A DNA stretch of 59,170 nucleotides from Bacteroides sp. Its GTDB lineage: Bacteria > Bacteroidota > Bacteroidia > Bacteroidales > Bacteroidaceae. This document shows positions 1-7,793 of the stretch, one piece after another. The notes beneath the pieces are model-generated. The model did not search any database and was not told where the DNA came from. It saw only the letters and a program-made list of their open reading frames with translations. A program made the position numbers and the translations under genes. How positions within the stretch are numbered: position 1 is the first letter of the stretch; every line of letters begins with the position of its first letter. Location of the stretch: NCBI GenBank assembly GCA_030152865.1, contig JASLIW010000043.1, positions 1-59,170 on the forward strand, read 5' to 3'.

Positions 1-1
1 A

Positions 2-2167
2 GCTAATGATGAAGTTATTGATGGCTTATCTGAGCGAGGTGGATACCCTGTAGTGCAAAAGGTAATGCGTCAGTGGTGTTTAAGAGTATCTGCTTACTCT
101 CAGCGACTCTTAGACGGTCTTGACTCAATAGATTGGACTGATTCTTTAAAAGAAACTCAACGGAACTGGATTGGTAAGTCTGTTGGTGCTGAAATGCAGT
201 TTAAAATAAAGGGACAGGATTTAGATATTACTATTTTCACAACCCGTGCGGATACCATCTTTGGAGTAACATTCATGGTTTTAGCTCCTGAGAGTGAATA
301 TGTAGCCTCCTTGACTACGGATGGACAGCAAGCAGAGGTTGAAGCTTACCTAGAGCGTACCAAAAAACGTACAGAGCGTGAACGTATGACAGATCGTAAG
401 GTTACGGGTGTGTTTACAGGTAGCTATGCTATTAATCCCCTGACTCAGGAAGAGCTTCCTATTTGGATTAGTGACTACGTTTTGGCTGGATATGGTACGG
501 GTGCTATTATGGCAGTGCCAGCTCATGACAGCCGCGACTATGCCTTTGCTAAGCACTTTAACTTAGAAATACGCCCATTGATAGAGGGCTGTGATGTATC
601 AGAAGAGAGTTTTGATGCCAAAGAAGGTATCTTAATAAACTCTCCTAAAGAAGGAGTTAAATCTCCACTAGACTTAAACGGTTTGAGTGTTACAGAGGCT
701 ATCTCTAAAGCCAAATCTTTTGTGGAAGAGTTAGGTCTAGGTCATATAAAAACAAATTACAGACTTCGTGATGCTACGTTTTCACGTCAGCGATATTGGG
801 GTGAGCCATTCCCTGTTTATTATAAAGAGGGCGTTCCTTATATGATAGAGGAAGAGTACTTACCTATTGAACTACCAGAAGTTGAGAAGTTCTTGCCAAC
901 AGAAACAGGTGAGCCACCTCTAGGGCGAGCGAAGGTTTGGGCCTGGGATACAATCAATAAAAAGGTGGTTAGCAATGAGCTTATTGATGAAAAAACTGTT
1001 TTTCCAATAGAGCTGAACACTATGCCGGGTTTTGCGGGTTCATCAGCTTACTTTTTACGTTATATGGACCCTCATAACAATCAAGCTTTAGTTTCTTCAG
1101 AAGCTTGTGATTACTGGAAGCATGTAGATTTATATGTGGGTGGTACAGAGCATGCTACTGGCCACTTAATCTATGCTAGATTTTGGAATATGTTTCTTTT
1201 TGATAGGGGAGTAGCTGTTCACTCAGAACCATTTCAAAAGCTTGTAAATCAGGGCATGATTCAAGGCAGAAGTAACTTTGTATATCGTATCAATGGAACA
1301 AACAAGTTTGTTTCATTCGAACAGAAGAATCAGTATGAAACAACCCCCTTACATGTAGATGTCAATATTGTCGAGAATGACTTTTTAGATATCGAAGCTT
1401 TCAAGAAGTGGAGACCAGAGTTTGCTACAGCAGAATTTATTTTAAATAAAGAAGGACAATACCAGTGTGGATGGGCTGTGGAGAAAATGAGTAAGTCTAT
1501 GTTCAACGTAGTCAATCCTGATAGAATTGTAGATCGTTATGGTGCCGACACCTTGCGAATGTATGAGATGTTCTTAGGGCCATTGGAACAATCTAAGCCT
1601 TGGGATACGAATGGTATTGATGGGGTATATCGATTCATTCACCGATTCTGGGGGCTATTCTTTGACCGCCAAGGAAACTGTCTAGTAGAAGATAAGCCTG
1701 CAACCAAAGAAGAGCTAAAAGCACTACATAAGCTTATTAAAAAAGCGACTGAAGATATTGAGTGTTTCTCTTTCAATACAACAGTGAGTGCTTCTATGAT
1801 TTGTGTAAATGAACTGACTTCTTTAAAGTGCCACAAGAAAGAAATTTTAGAACAATTAGCTGTGGTTCTTTCTCCTTATATCCCCCATGTTTGTGAAGAA
1901 CTTTGGAGTGTCTTAGGACATAAAACATCTATTTGTTTGGCTGAATGGCCTCAGTATAATGAAGCCTACTTAAAGGAATCGGTTAAAACATATAATATCT
2001 CATTTAATGGGAAATCACGCTTCAATATGGAGTTTGCAGCAGATGAAACTCGTGAAGAGATTCAACAAAAGGTGATTGCTGATGAGCGCACGATCAAATG
2101 GTTAGAGGGCAAAGAGCCTAAAAAAATTATTGTTGTGCCTGGCAAGATTGTAAACTTGGTATTTTAA
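2..2167 (+). CDS. leuS: Leucine--tRNA ligase, 3' part (5' end outside window)
   Basis: Class I aminoacyl-tRNA synthetase that charges tRNA-Leu in the cytoplasm. The frame is open from base 2, upstream of the first possible internal start (a GTG at 53), so the N-terminus with the HIGH motif lies outside the window and about 721 residues are visible. The editing (CP1) domain is recognised by its TTRADTIFG segment and its GTGAIMAVPAHDSRD segment. The KMSKS loop appears as VEKMSKSMFN and is followed by the anticodon-binding domain. Between the catalytic domain and KMSKS lies an insertion of about 70 residues (from MIQGRSNFVYRI), which I know from other Bacteroidota LeuRS. A 12-bp hairpin follows the stop. 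Identity is secure. Confidence 0.97.
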   Translation, partial: ANDEVIDGLSERGGYPVVQKVMRQWCLRVSAYSQRLLDGLDSIDWTDSLKETQRNWIGKSVGAEMQFKIKGQDLDITIFTTRADTIFGVTFMVLAPESEYVASLTTDGQQAEVEAYLERTKKRTERERMTDRKVTGVFTGSYAINPLTQEELPIWISDYVLAGYGTGAIMAVPAHDSRDYAFAKHFNLEIRPLIEGCDVSEESFDAKEGILINSPKEGVKSPLDLNGLSVTEAISKAKSFVEELGLGHIKTNYRLRDATFSRQRYWGEPFPVYYKEGVPYMIEEEYLPIELPEVEKFLPTETGEPPLGRAKVWAWDTINKKVVSNELIDEKTVFPIELNTMPGFAGSSAYFLRYMDPHNNQALVSSEACDYWKHVDLYVGGTEHATGHLIYARFWNMFLFDRGVAVHSEPFQKLVNQGMIQGRSNFVYRINGTNKFVSFEQKNQYETTPLHVDVNIVENDFLDIEAFKKWRPEFATAEFILNKEGQYQCGWAVEKMSKSMFNVVNPDRIVDRYGADTLRMYEMFLGPLEQSKPWDTNGIDGVYRFIHRFWGLFFDRQGNCLVEDKPATKEELKALHKLIKKATEDIECFSFNTTVSASMICVNELTSLKCHKKEILEQLAVVLSPYIPHVCEELWSVLGHKTSICLAEWPQYNEAYLKESVKTYNISFNGKSRFNMEFAADETREEIQQKVIADERTIKWLEGKEPKKIIVVPGKIVNLVF

Positions 2168-2174
2168 ACTATAT

Positions 2175-2203
2175 TTAAGGTAAGTCTTTTTGACTTACCT
2201 TAA
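2175..2203 (+). terminator. Hairpin after leuS
   Basis: A perfect 12-bp stem (2175-2186 with 2192-2203) closes a TTTTT loop eight bases after the leuS stop. No long U-tract follows, so it may be a weak terminator or a 3'-end stabilising hairpin. Confidence 0.6.
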
Positions 2204-2235
2204 ATTAATTCACAAAACTTAAACTTTAGCTATAC

Positions 2236-3135
2236 ATGACACACACGCTAAGTACGCATACAAGGTTACGGACCATAAAGGACTTTCTATTTATAACCTT
2301 AGGAATTGTTTGTTACTCTACTGGTTGGGCGCTCTTCTTACTGCCCTATAAGTTAGTATTAGGAGGTACAGCAGGTGTTGCTACGCTTGTTTATTTTGCA
2401 ACCGGCTTTCCTATACAATACACTTATTTCTTAATTAACATAGTGCTATTAGCAGCAACTTTTAAGATTCTTGGAAAGCGTTTTACTATTCGCACGGTAT
2501 ATGGTGTGTTAGTAATGACTTTATGCACTTCATTAGCACAACTACTTTTTAAGGATGCTAATGGCGAGATACTCCAACTACTAGGGCCAGATGAAGGATT
2601 TATGGCTTGTGTAATTGGTGCCTCTATGTGTGGGTTAGGGGTTGGACTTGTTTTTATTAATAATGGGAGTACAGGTGGTACAGATATCATAGCTGCTGTT
2701 ATCAATAAATATAGAGATATTTCATTAGGAAGAGTTATACTAGCATTTGATTTTACCATTGTTCTTTCTAGTTATTTTATCTATCACGACTGGAAGCTAG
2801 TCATTATGGGCTTTATTACATTGTTTATACAAACTAATGTATTGGATTGGGTCGTAAATAGTGCGCGTCAGTCCGTGCAGTTTTTTATATTTTCTAAAAA
2901 GCACGAAGAGATAGCCAATAGAATTACGAAACAGACTGGTAGAGGCGTAACTGTCATACAAGGTACGGGCTGGTATAGCCAAAACGAAGTAAAGGTTTTA
3001 ATGGTCTTGGCAAAAAAAACGGAATCAATCCTTATTTTTAGATTTGTGAATGACATTGATCCCAATGCCTTTATTTCTCAGAGCTCGGTCATTGGAGTTT
3101 ATGGTCAAGGGTTTGATAAAATAAAAGTAAAATAA
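2236..3135 (+). CDS. YitT family membrane protein (DUF161 + DUF2179)
   Basis: Inner-membrane protein of 299 residues. The N-terminal two thirds hold about five or six hydrophobic helices, with the conserved GGTAGVATL and GSTGGTDIIA glycine-rich segments of the YitT/DUF161 family. The last 80 residues form the soluble DUF2179 domain (GRGVTVIQGTGWYSQNEVKVL). The family's transported substrate is not established. The stop codon shares its last base with the ATG of rdgB (TAATG), so the two are probably translated together. The gene follows leuS after a hairpin. Confidence 0.9.
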   Translation: MTHTLSTHTRLRTIKDFLFITLGIVCYSTGWALFLLPYKLVLGGTAGVATLVYFATGFPIQYTYFLINIVLLAATFKILGKRFTIRTVYGVLVMTLCTSLAQLLFKDANGEILQLLGPDEGFMACVIGASMCGLGVGLVFINNGSTGGTDIIAAVINKYRDISLGRVILAFDFTIVLSSYFIYHDWKLVIMGFITLFIQTNVLDWVVNSARQSVQFFIFSKKHEEIANRITKQTGRGVTVIQGTGWYSQNEVKVLMVLAKKTESILIFRFVNDIDPNAFISQSSVIGVYGQGFDKIKVK

Positions 3136-3722
3136 TGAAGTCTAAAATAGTTTTTGCAACGCATAACATGCATAAATTAAAGGAGGTAGCAGCTTTATTG
3201 GCTCCCTCTTATCAAGTGGTCGGGCTTGCAGATATCGGATGTAATGAGGATATTCCTGAAACAGCTTCAAGTCTTGAAGGGAATGCTTACTTAAAATCGA
3301 AATACGTATATGACACGTATGGCCTAAATTGTTTTTCTGATGATACAGGCTTGGAGGTAGCTGCTTTGAATGGGGCACCAGGAGTTTATTCAGCTCGTTA
3401 TGCCACAGAAGGAAATGATTCTGAAGCCAATATGCAAAAACTTTTGCGAGAACTAGAGGGAGTAGAGCAGCGTGATGCACAATTTCGAACAGTAATTTCC
3501 CTAATTGTGGAGGGAAAAGAGTATCAATTTGAAGGTGTTGTGCATGGAGATATAGTTCAAACTAAAAGAGGAAGTGCAGGTTTTGGTTATGATCCTATAT
3601 TTCAACCCAAAGGTTATGAGCAGACTTTTGGAGAGTTAGGAGATGCAGTTAAAAATAAGATAAGTCATAGGGCCTTAGCAATAAATCAGCTGATAGAATT
3701 TCTGAAGAAGTATGAAAAGTAG
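3135..3722 (+). CDS. rdgB: Non-canonical purine NTP pyrophosphatase (RdgB/HAM1)
   Basis: House-cleaning enzyme of 195 residues that hydrolyses ITP, dITP and XTP to the monophosphates and pyrophosphate, keeping deaminated purines out of nucleic acids. The sequence begins with the family motif FATHNMHKLKE. It has the ETASSLEGNAYLKSKY and FSDDTGLEV segments with the metal-binding acidic residues, then GSAGFGYDPIF and SHRALA near the C-terminus. Length is typical. It overlaps yitT by one base and the following dipeptidase gene by 11 bases, which suggests one operon from 2236 to about 6562. Confidence 0.96.
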   Translation: MKSKIVFATHNMHKLKEVAALLAPSYQVVGLADIGCNEDIPETASSLEGNAYLKSKYVYDTYGLNCFSDDTGLEVAALNGAPGVYSARYATEGNDSEANMQKLLRELEGVEQRDAQFRTVISLIVEGKEYQFEGVVHGDIVQTKRGSAGFGYDPIFQPKGYEQTFGELGDAVKNKISHRALAINQLIEFLKKYEK

Positions 3723-4404
3723 GGTGAAGAGATGTTTGTTATTTTTAGTACTCATACTAAATGTTAGTTCTTTTGTTTGGAGTCAGCAACAAGATAGGAC
3801 AGAAACAGAACGTTATCTTGAGTCTATTGGGATGGTTAATGTCCTAGATTTAGATCCGAGTATACAAGTTTATATGATGTATGCTTTTCCTAACAATTTT
3901 GTTGGAGAAATCTTATACACTGATTTAAAGCAACCTTACTTACACCCTTTAGCTGCAGAATCCTTAATTCAAGCTCATCAATACTTAAAAGAAATCAACC
4001 CTGCATATCGGTTTGTAATTTATGATGCCTGTAGGCCCATGTCTGTACAACAGTTAATGTGGAATAAGGTAAAAGGAACGAGTAAGTTTAAGTATGTATC
4101 TAATCCGACAAATGGAGGAGGCTTACATAATTATGGAATGGCTGTCGATTTGACTATTCTAGATGAGCATGGAAAAGAACTACCTATGGGCACAGCTGTA
4201 GATCACTTAGGGTATGAAGCTCATATCGATCAAGAGGATGCTCTTGTACAAAGTGGTGTCCTAACAGCTGAAGAAAAGAGGAACAGAGAGTTGTTACGAG
4301 CTGTGATGAGAAAAGCTGGATTTAGAACTATAACTACAGAGTGGTGGCACTTCAATAGAATTAGAAGACCTGAAGCCCGCCAATTTTATAAAGTGATACC
4401 CTAG
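3712..4404 (+). CDS. D-alanyl-D-alanine dipeptidase, VanX-like (M15D)
   Basis: Secreted zinc dipeptidase of 230 residues. An N-terminal hydrophobic segment of about 20 residues ending at VWSQ looks like a type I signal peptide, so it probably works in the periplasm on D-Ala-D-Ala released from peptidoglycan. M15 motifs are present: YDACRPMSVQQLMW, the zinc-binding HNYGMAVDLTILD, and EWWHFN with the catalytic Glu and last zinc His. No vanH or vanA ligase accompanies it, so this is wall turnover rather than glycopeptide resistance. Its start lies inside the end of rdgB (11-base overlap) and the next gene begins one base after its stop. Confidence 0.9.
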   Translation: MKSRVKRCLLFLVLILNVSSFVWSQQQDRTETERYLESIGMVNVLDLDPSIQVYMMYAFPNNFVGEILYTDLKQPYLHPLAAESLIQAHQYLKEINPAYRFVIYDACRPMSVQQLMWNKVKGTSKFKYVSNPTNGGGLHNYGMAVDLTILDEHGKELPMGTAVDHLGYEAHIDQEDALVQSGVLTAEEKRNRELLRAVMRKAGFRTITTEWWHFNRIRRPEARQFYKVIP

Positions 4405-4405
4405 C

Positions 4406-5590
4406 ATGTTATCAGAAGCAATAAAAGCTTTTATTGAAGAACACAAAGACGATGATGTTCATCAACTACTATTAAGTAGTCAAGTATTACAAGGTGAAGA
4501 CTTGCGAATAGCAGTTCAGCAGATTGATGGGAGACAGCGTATCAAGCAAAAGCTACCAAGCTGGTATCACAATTCCTCTATTTATTACCCTGTGCATCTT
4601 TCTTTAGAGCAATGTTCATCTGAGCTGACAGCTCGCTATAAGGAGCAGCTCATTAAAGGAGATAGCCTGGTTGACTTAACAGGTGGTTTTGGCGTAGACA
4701 CGACTTGTCTGGCAAGAAACTTTAAGCGAGTTACCTATGTGGAGCAAAATGAAAGTTTAGCTCTTATAGCTCAAGCCAACTTCAAAGCTTTTGGCTTGGA
4801 CAATATAAGTGTAAAGGTTGGACAGGCAGAACAGATTTTAGCTCAACTAGATGAGGTAGATGTTGTATTTATTGATCCTGCGCGTCGCAATAGAGTTGGT
4901 GCGAAAGTTATATCTATATCAGATTGTACACCTAATGTCTTAGAAATCGAAAGCGAGTTGAGGCAGAAAGCTAAAAAAGTGCTGATCAAAATGTCACCCA
5001 TGCTAGATGTAACACTCGCTTGTAGAGAGCTCACAAATATAGGTGAAATTCATATTGTAGCAGTTCAAAATGAGTGTAAGGAGTTATTATTACTTATGGA
5101 TAACAGCAAGGAAGTGGTAAAATCACCTCATTTGTACTGTGTGAACTTAAAAGGAAAGGAAGACTTTGAACTTTTCTCCTATTCTTTGGATCAGGAACTA
5201 GAGGCATCAGTTGCATATAGTTCTGAAGTACAGAAATACTTATATGAGCCTAATGTAGCCTTACTTAAGGCTGGGGCATATAAAGTGATGAGTGAGTATT
5301 ATCACCTAAGTAAATTACATGTTAATAGTCATCTTTACACCTCAAATGAGCTTGTTGAAGCCTTTCCAGGACGACAATTCTTGGTGGAAAGTGTGTATGG
5401 ATTTGATAAGTCTTCGTTGAAGTCGCTCAAAAAAAATGTGAAAGCGGCCAACTTAACTATCCGTAACTTCCCGTCTACTGTAGCTCAGCTGCGTAAGAAA
5501 CTAAAAATAGTAGAGGGAGGTAACAAATACTTGTTTGCAACAACTCTGCATTCGGGTGACAAAGTAATTATCGTTTGCTCAAAAATATAA
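4406..5590 (+). CDS. Class I SAM-dependent methyltransferase with THUMP-like C-terminal domain
   Basis: Protein of 394 residues with a Rossmann-type methyltransferase core at about residues 85-200. The SAM-binding loop is VDLTGGFGVDTTCLA, the acidic second-strand residue is in VTYVEQN, and VVFIDPARR is the catalytic-loop equivalent of DPPY. The C-terminal part (about residues 285-390) matches the THUMP-like domain found in this Bacteroidota family, which suggests an RNA substrate. The substrate is not known to me. It sits two bases after the dipeptidase stop, inside an apparent operon. Confidence 0.82.
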   Translation: MLSEAIKAFIEEHKDDDVHQLLLSSQVLQGEDLRIAVQQIDGRQRIKQKLPSWYHNSSIYYPVHLSLEQCSSELTARYKEQLIKGDSLVDLTGGFGVDTTCLARNFKRVTYVEQNESLALIAQANFKAFGLDNISVKVGQAEQILAQLDEVDVVFIDPARRNRVGAKVISISDCTPNVLEIESELRQKAKKVLIKMSPMLDVTLACRELTNIGEIHIVAVQNECKELLLLMDNSKEVVKSPHLYCVNLKGKEDFELFSYSLDQELEASVAYSSEVQKYLYEPNVALLKAGAYKVMSEYYHLSKLHVNSHLYTSNELVEAFPGRQFLVESVYGFDKSSLKSLKKNVKAANLTIRNFPSTVAQLRKKLKIVEGGNKYLFATTLHSGDKVIIVCSKI

Positions 5591-5593
5591 AAG

Positions 5594-6562
5594 ATGTGGA
5601 ATGTTATTTTTTTAATTGGAGGTTTACTACTTATTTTATTTGGAGCTAGTTGGCTAACAGATGGGGCAGCCTCTATAGCAAAGCGATTCTCTATACCACC
5701 AATAGTTATTGGTCTGACGGTAGTGGCTTTTGGTACATCTGCTCCCGAGCTAGCTGTCAGTATTTCATCAGCTTTGCAAGGCAGTGCAGACTTAGCTGTA
5801 GGTAATGTAGTGGGTAGTAACATATTCAATTTACTACTTATTGTGGGCTGTACAGCTGTTGTTACACCGATTGTAATATCAGAAAGCACTCTTAAAGTTG
5901 AAATACCAATTTGTATTTTATCCTCTTTTATTCTGTTTTTTTTGGTAAGTGATGTACTGTTGGATGGTGGAACAGCCAATGTACTCTCAAGATCTGATGG
6001 GTTAATCCTACTCTCTTTCTTTGTATTGTTCTTGAGTTACACATTCTATGTGGCAAGGCAGTCGGGTAGTGATGCTCTGGAAGAGCAGAGCAATGATATT
6101 CATATGATGTCAGCTTTCAAATCTACCCTATATATCATAGGCGGGTTTACTGGCTTGATCTATGGTGGAAAAGTGTTTGTAGAAGCTGCTAGTCAGATTG
6201 CTAGAGGCTTAGGAGTATCTGAATCTGTCATAGCGTTAACTCTAGTGGCTGGAGGAACTTCCCTTCCAGAGTTAGCAACCTCGGTAGTTGCGTCCCTAAA
6301 GCGGAATCCTGAGATAGCAATAGGAAATGTAATAGGGAGTAATTTATTCAACATCTTTTTTGTATTAGGCTGTAGTGCGAGCATACGCCCACTTTATGTG
6401 CAAGGTATTACAACCATAGATTTATTAGTTTTGATAGCTGCTTCTATCTTGTTTTTTGTTGTTAGCCTCTGTTATGGGCGCCGAGTTATAAAAAGAGTAG
6501 AGGGCGTGTTTTTTATTCTACTTTATGTGTTTTACCTAAGTTATTTAATAGCAGTTGCTTGA
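5594..6562 (+). CDS. Calcium/sodium antiporter, YrbG family
   Basis: Cation exchanger of 322 residues in the inner membrane, with about ten hydrophobic helices arranged as an inverted duplication. The two alpha repeats are plain: GTSAPELAVS followed by GNVVGSNIFN in the first half, and GGTSLPELATS followed by GNVIGSNLFN in the second. These carry the acidic and Asn residues that coordinate Ca2+ and Na+ in the CaCA superfamily. It starts three bases after the methyltransferase stop and ends the cluster that begins at yitT. Ion specificity is inferred from the family. Confidence 0.93.
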   Translation: MWNVIFLIGGLLLILFGASWLTDGAASIAKRFSIPPIVIGLTVVAFGTSAPELAVSISSALQGSADLAVGNVVGSNIFNLLLIVGCTAVVTPIVISESTLKVEIPICILSSFILFFLVSDVLLDGGTANVLSRSDGLILLSFFVLFLSYTFYVARQSGSDALEEQSNDIHMMSAFKSTLYIIGGFTGLIYGGKVFVEAASQIARGLGVSESVIALTLVAGGTSLPELATSVVASLKRNPEIAIGNVIGSNLFNIFFVLGCSASIRPLYVQGITTIDLLVLIAASILFFVVSLCYGRRVIKRVEGVFFILLYVFYLSYLIAVA

Positions 6563-6619
6563 AGGAGCTATTTGGAGGGCTTTTTGGGGCTGCAGGTGTG
6601 TATTATGCATTTTTTAAAG

Positions 6620-6627
6620 TATATTTG
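6620..6627 (+). promoter_or_regulatory. Bacteroidota -7 promoter box (TATATTTG)
   Basis: Full match to the Bacteroidota TAnnTTTG element, 22 bases before the GNAT start at 6650. No convincing -33 TTG lies 19-21 bases upstream. It probably drives the GNAT-parE-coaD-S41 cluster. Confidence 0.5.
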
Positions 6628-6649
6628 CTCACATATTTGAGATAAAATT

Positions 6650-7786
6650 ATGTCGATAGAAATCAGAAAAGTATCTACTAAACAAGAGTTAAAGAAGTTT
6701 ATACGTTTTAATTACGAATTATATAAAGACAATCCTTATTCAGTACCCGACTTATATGATGATATGTTGGGTACTTTTGATAAAAAGAAGAATGGAGCTT
6801 TCGCTTATTGTGAGGCAGATTATTTATTAGCTTATCAAGATGGTGAAATTGTAGGACGTGTGGCAGCTTTAATCAACCATAAAGCCAATAAAATATGGAA
6901 GCAAAAGCGAGTACGTTTTGGCTGGATAGACTTTATTGATGATATAAAAGTAACAAAAGCCTTGCTACAAGCTGTAGAGGATTGGGGCAAAGAAAAGGGT
7001 ATGGTCGAAATTCAAGGACCACTTGGCTTCACAGACTTTGATGCTGAAGGAATGCTGATAGAAGGTTTTGATCAGTTGAGTACGATGGCTACTATTTATA
7101 ACTACCCTTATTATCCAGAACACTTAGTTCAACTTGGCTATCGTAAAGACGTGGACTGGTTAGAGTATAAAATATATATTCCTGATAGTATACCAGAGAA
7201 ACACCACCGTATTTCTCGCATCGTACAAAAAAAATATGGACTAGAAGTAAAGAAATACAGCTCAGGTAAAAAGCTAGCCAAAGAATATGGACAAGCGATA
7301 TTTGAGCTCATGAATGAGGCTTATCAACCCTTGTATGGTTTTGCTCCTTTAAGCCAAGAGCAAATAGACCAATATGTCAAAATGTATTTACCGATAGTAG
7401 ATCTACGCATGATCACACTAATTACAGACAAGGAGGGTCAGTTAGTTGGTGTCGGTTTATCAATGCCATCACTTTCTGAAGCACTGCAAAAAGCGAAAGG
7501 TAAGCTTTTACCTTTTGGTTGGTATTATCTATTAAAAGCCTTATTTTTAAGGAAACGAGCAAAGATGCTTGATTTATTACTGGTAGCTATAAAGCCTGAG
7601 TACCAAAACAAGGGAGTGAATGCTTTACTATTTGATGACTTAATCCCTATTTATAAGAAACTCGGGTTTGAATATGCTGAATCAAACCCAGAATTAGAGT
7701 TAAATGGGAAGGTTCAGGCGCAGTGGGATTACTTTAAAACAGAGCAGCACAAACGCAGACGTGCATTTATAAAAAATATTGATTGA
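6650..7786 (+). CDS. GNAT-like N-acetyltransferase family protein, substrate unknown
   Basis: Soluble protein of 378 residues. The N-terminal 130 residues hold a GNAT-like segment (LLAYQDGEIVGRVAALINHKAN). The C-terminal part carries a second acetyltransferase-like region, with LVGVGLSMPS, then LLVAIKPEYQNKGVNALLFDDL resembling the acetyl-CoA pyrophosphate loop, and FEYAESNPELE. The QGPLGFTDFDAEGMLIEGF stretch is typical of this conserved Bacteroidota family. No substrate is known to me. It overlaps no gene but ends only seven bases before the parE ATG, so the two are likely co-transcribed. Confidence 0.75.
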   Translation: MSIEIRKVSTKQELKKFIRFNYELYKDNPYSVPDLYDDMLGTFDKKKNGAFAYCEADYLLAYQDGEIVGRVAALINHKANKIWKQKRVRFGWIDFIDDIKVTKALLQAVEDWGKEKGMVEIQGPLGFTDFDAEGMLIEGFDQLSTMATIYNYPYYPEHLVQLGYRKDVDWLEYKIYIPDSIPEKHHRISRIVQKKYGLEVKKYSSGKKLAKEYGQAIFELMNEAYQPLYGFAPLSQEQIDQYVKMYLPIVDLRMITLITDKEGQLVGVGLSMPSLSEALQKAKGKLLPFGWYYLLKALFLRKRAKMLDLLLVAIKPEYQNKGVNALLFDDLIPIYKKLGFEYAESNPELELNGKVQAQWDYFKTEQHKRRRAFIKNID

Positions 7787-7793
7787 TACAATT

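Noticed and set aside
2424..2759. Antisense frame of 111 codons inside yitT
   Set aside because: Mirror of transmembrane codons; no own start signals.
3712..4404. VanX-like dipeptidase as a vancomycin-resistance gene
   Set aside because: No vanH, vanA/B ligase or vanRS genes nearby, and the protein has a signal peptide; wall turnover is the simpler reading.
5485..5979. Antisense open frame of 164 codons on the minus strand
   Set aside because: Opposite to the 3' end of the methyltransferase and the exchanger, both clear proteins; translated sequence has no domain features.
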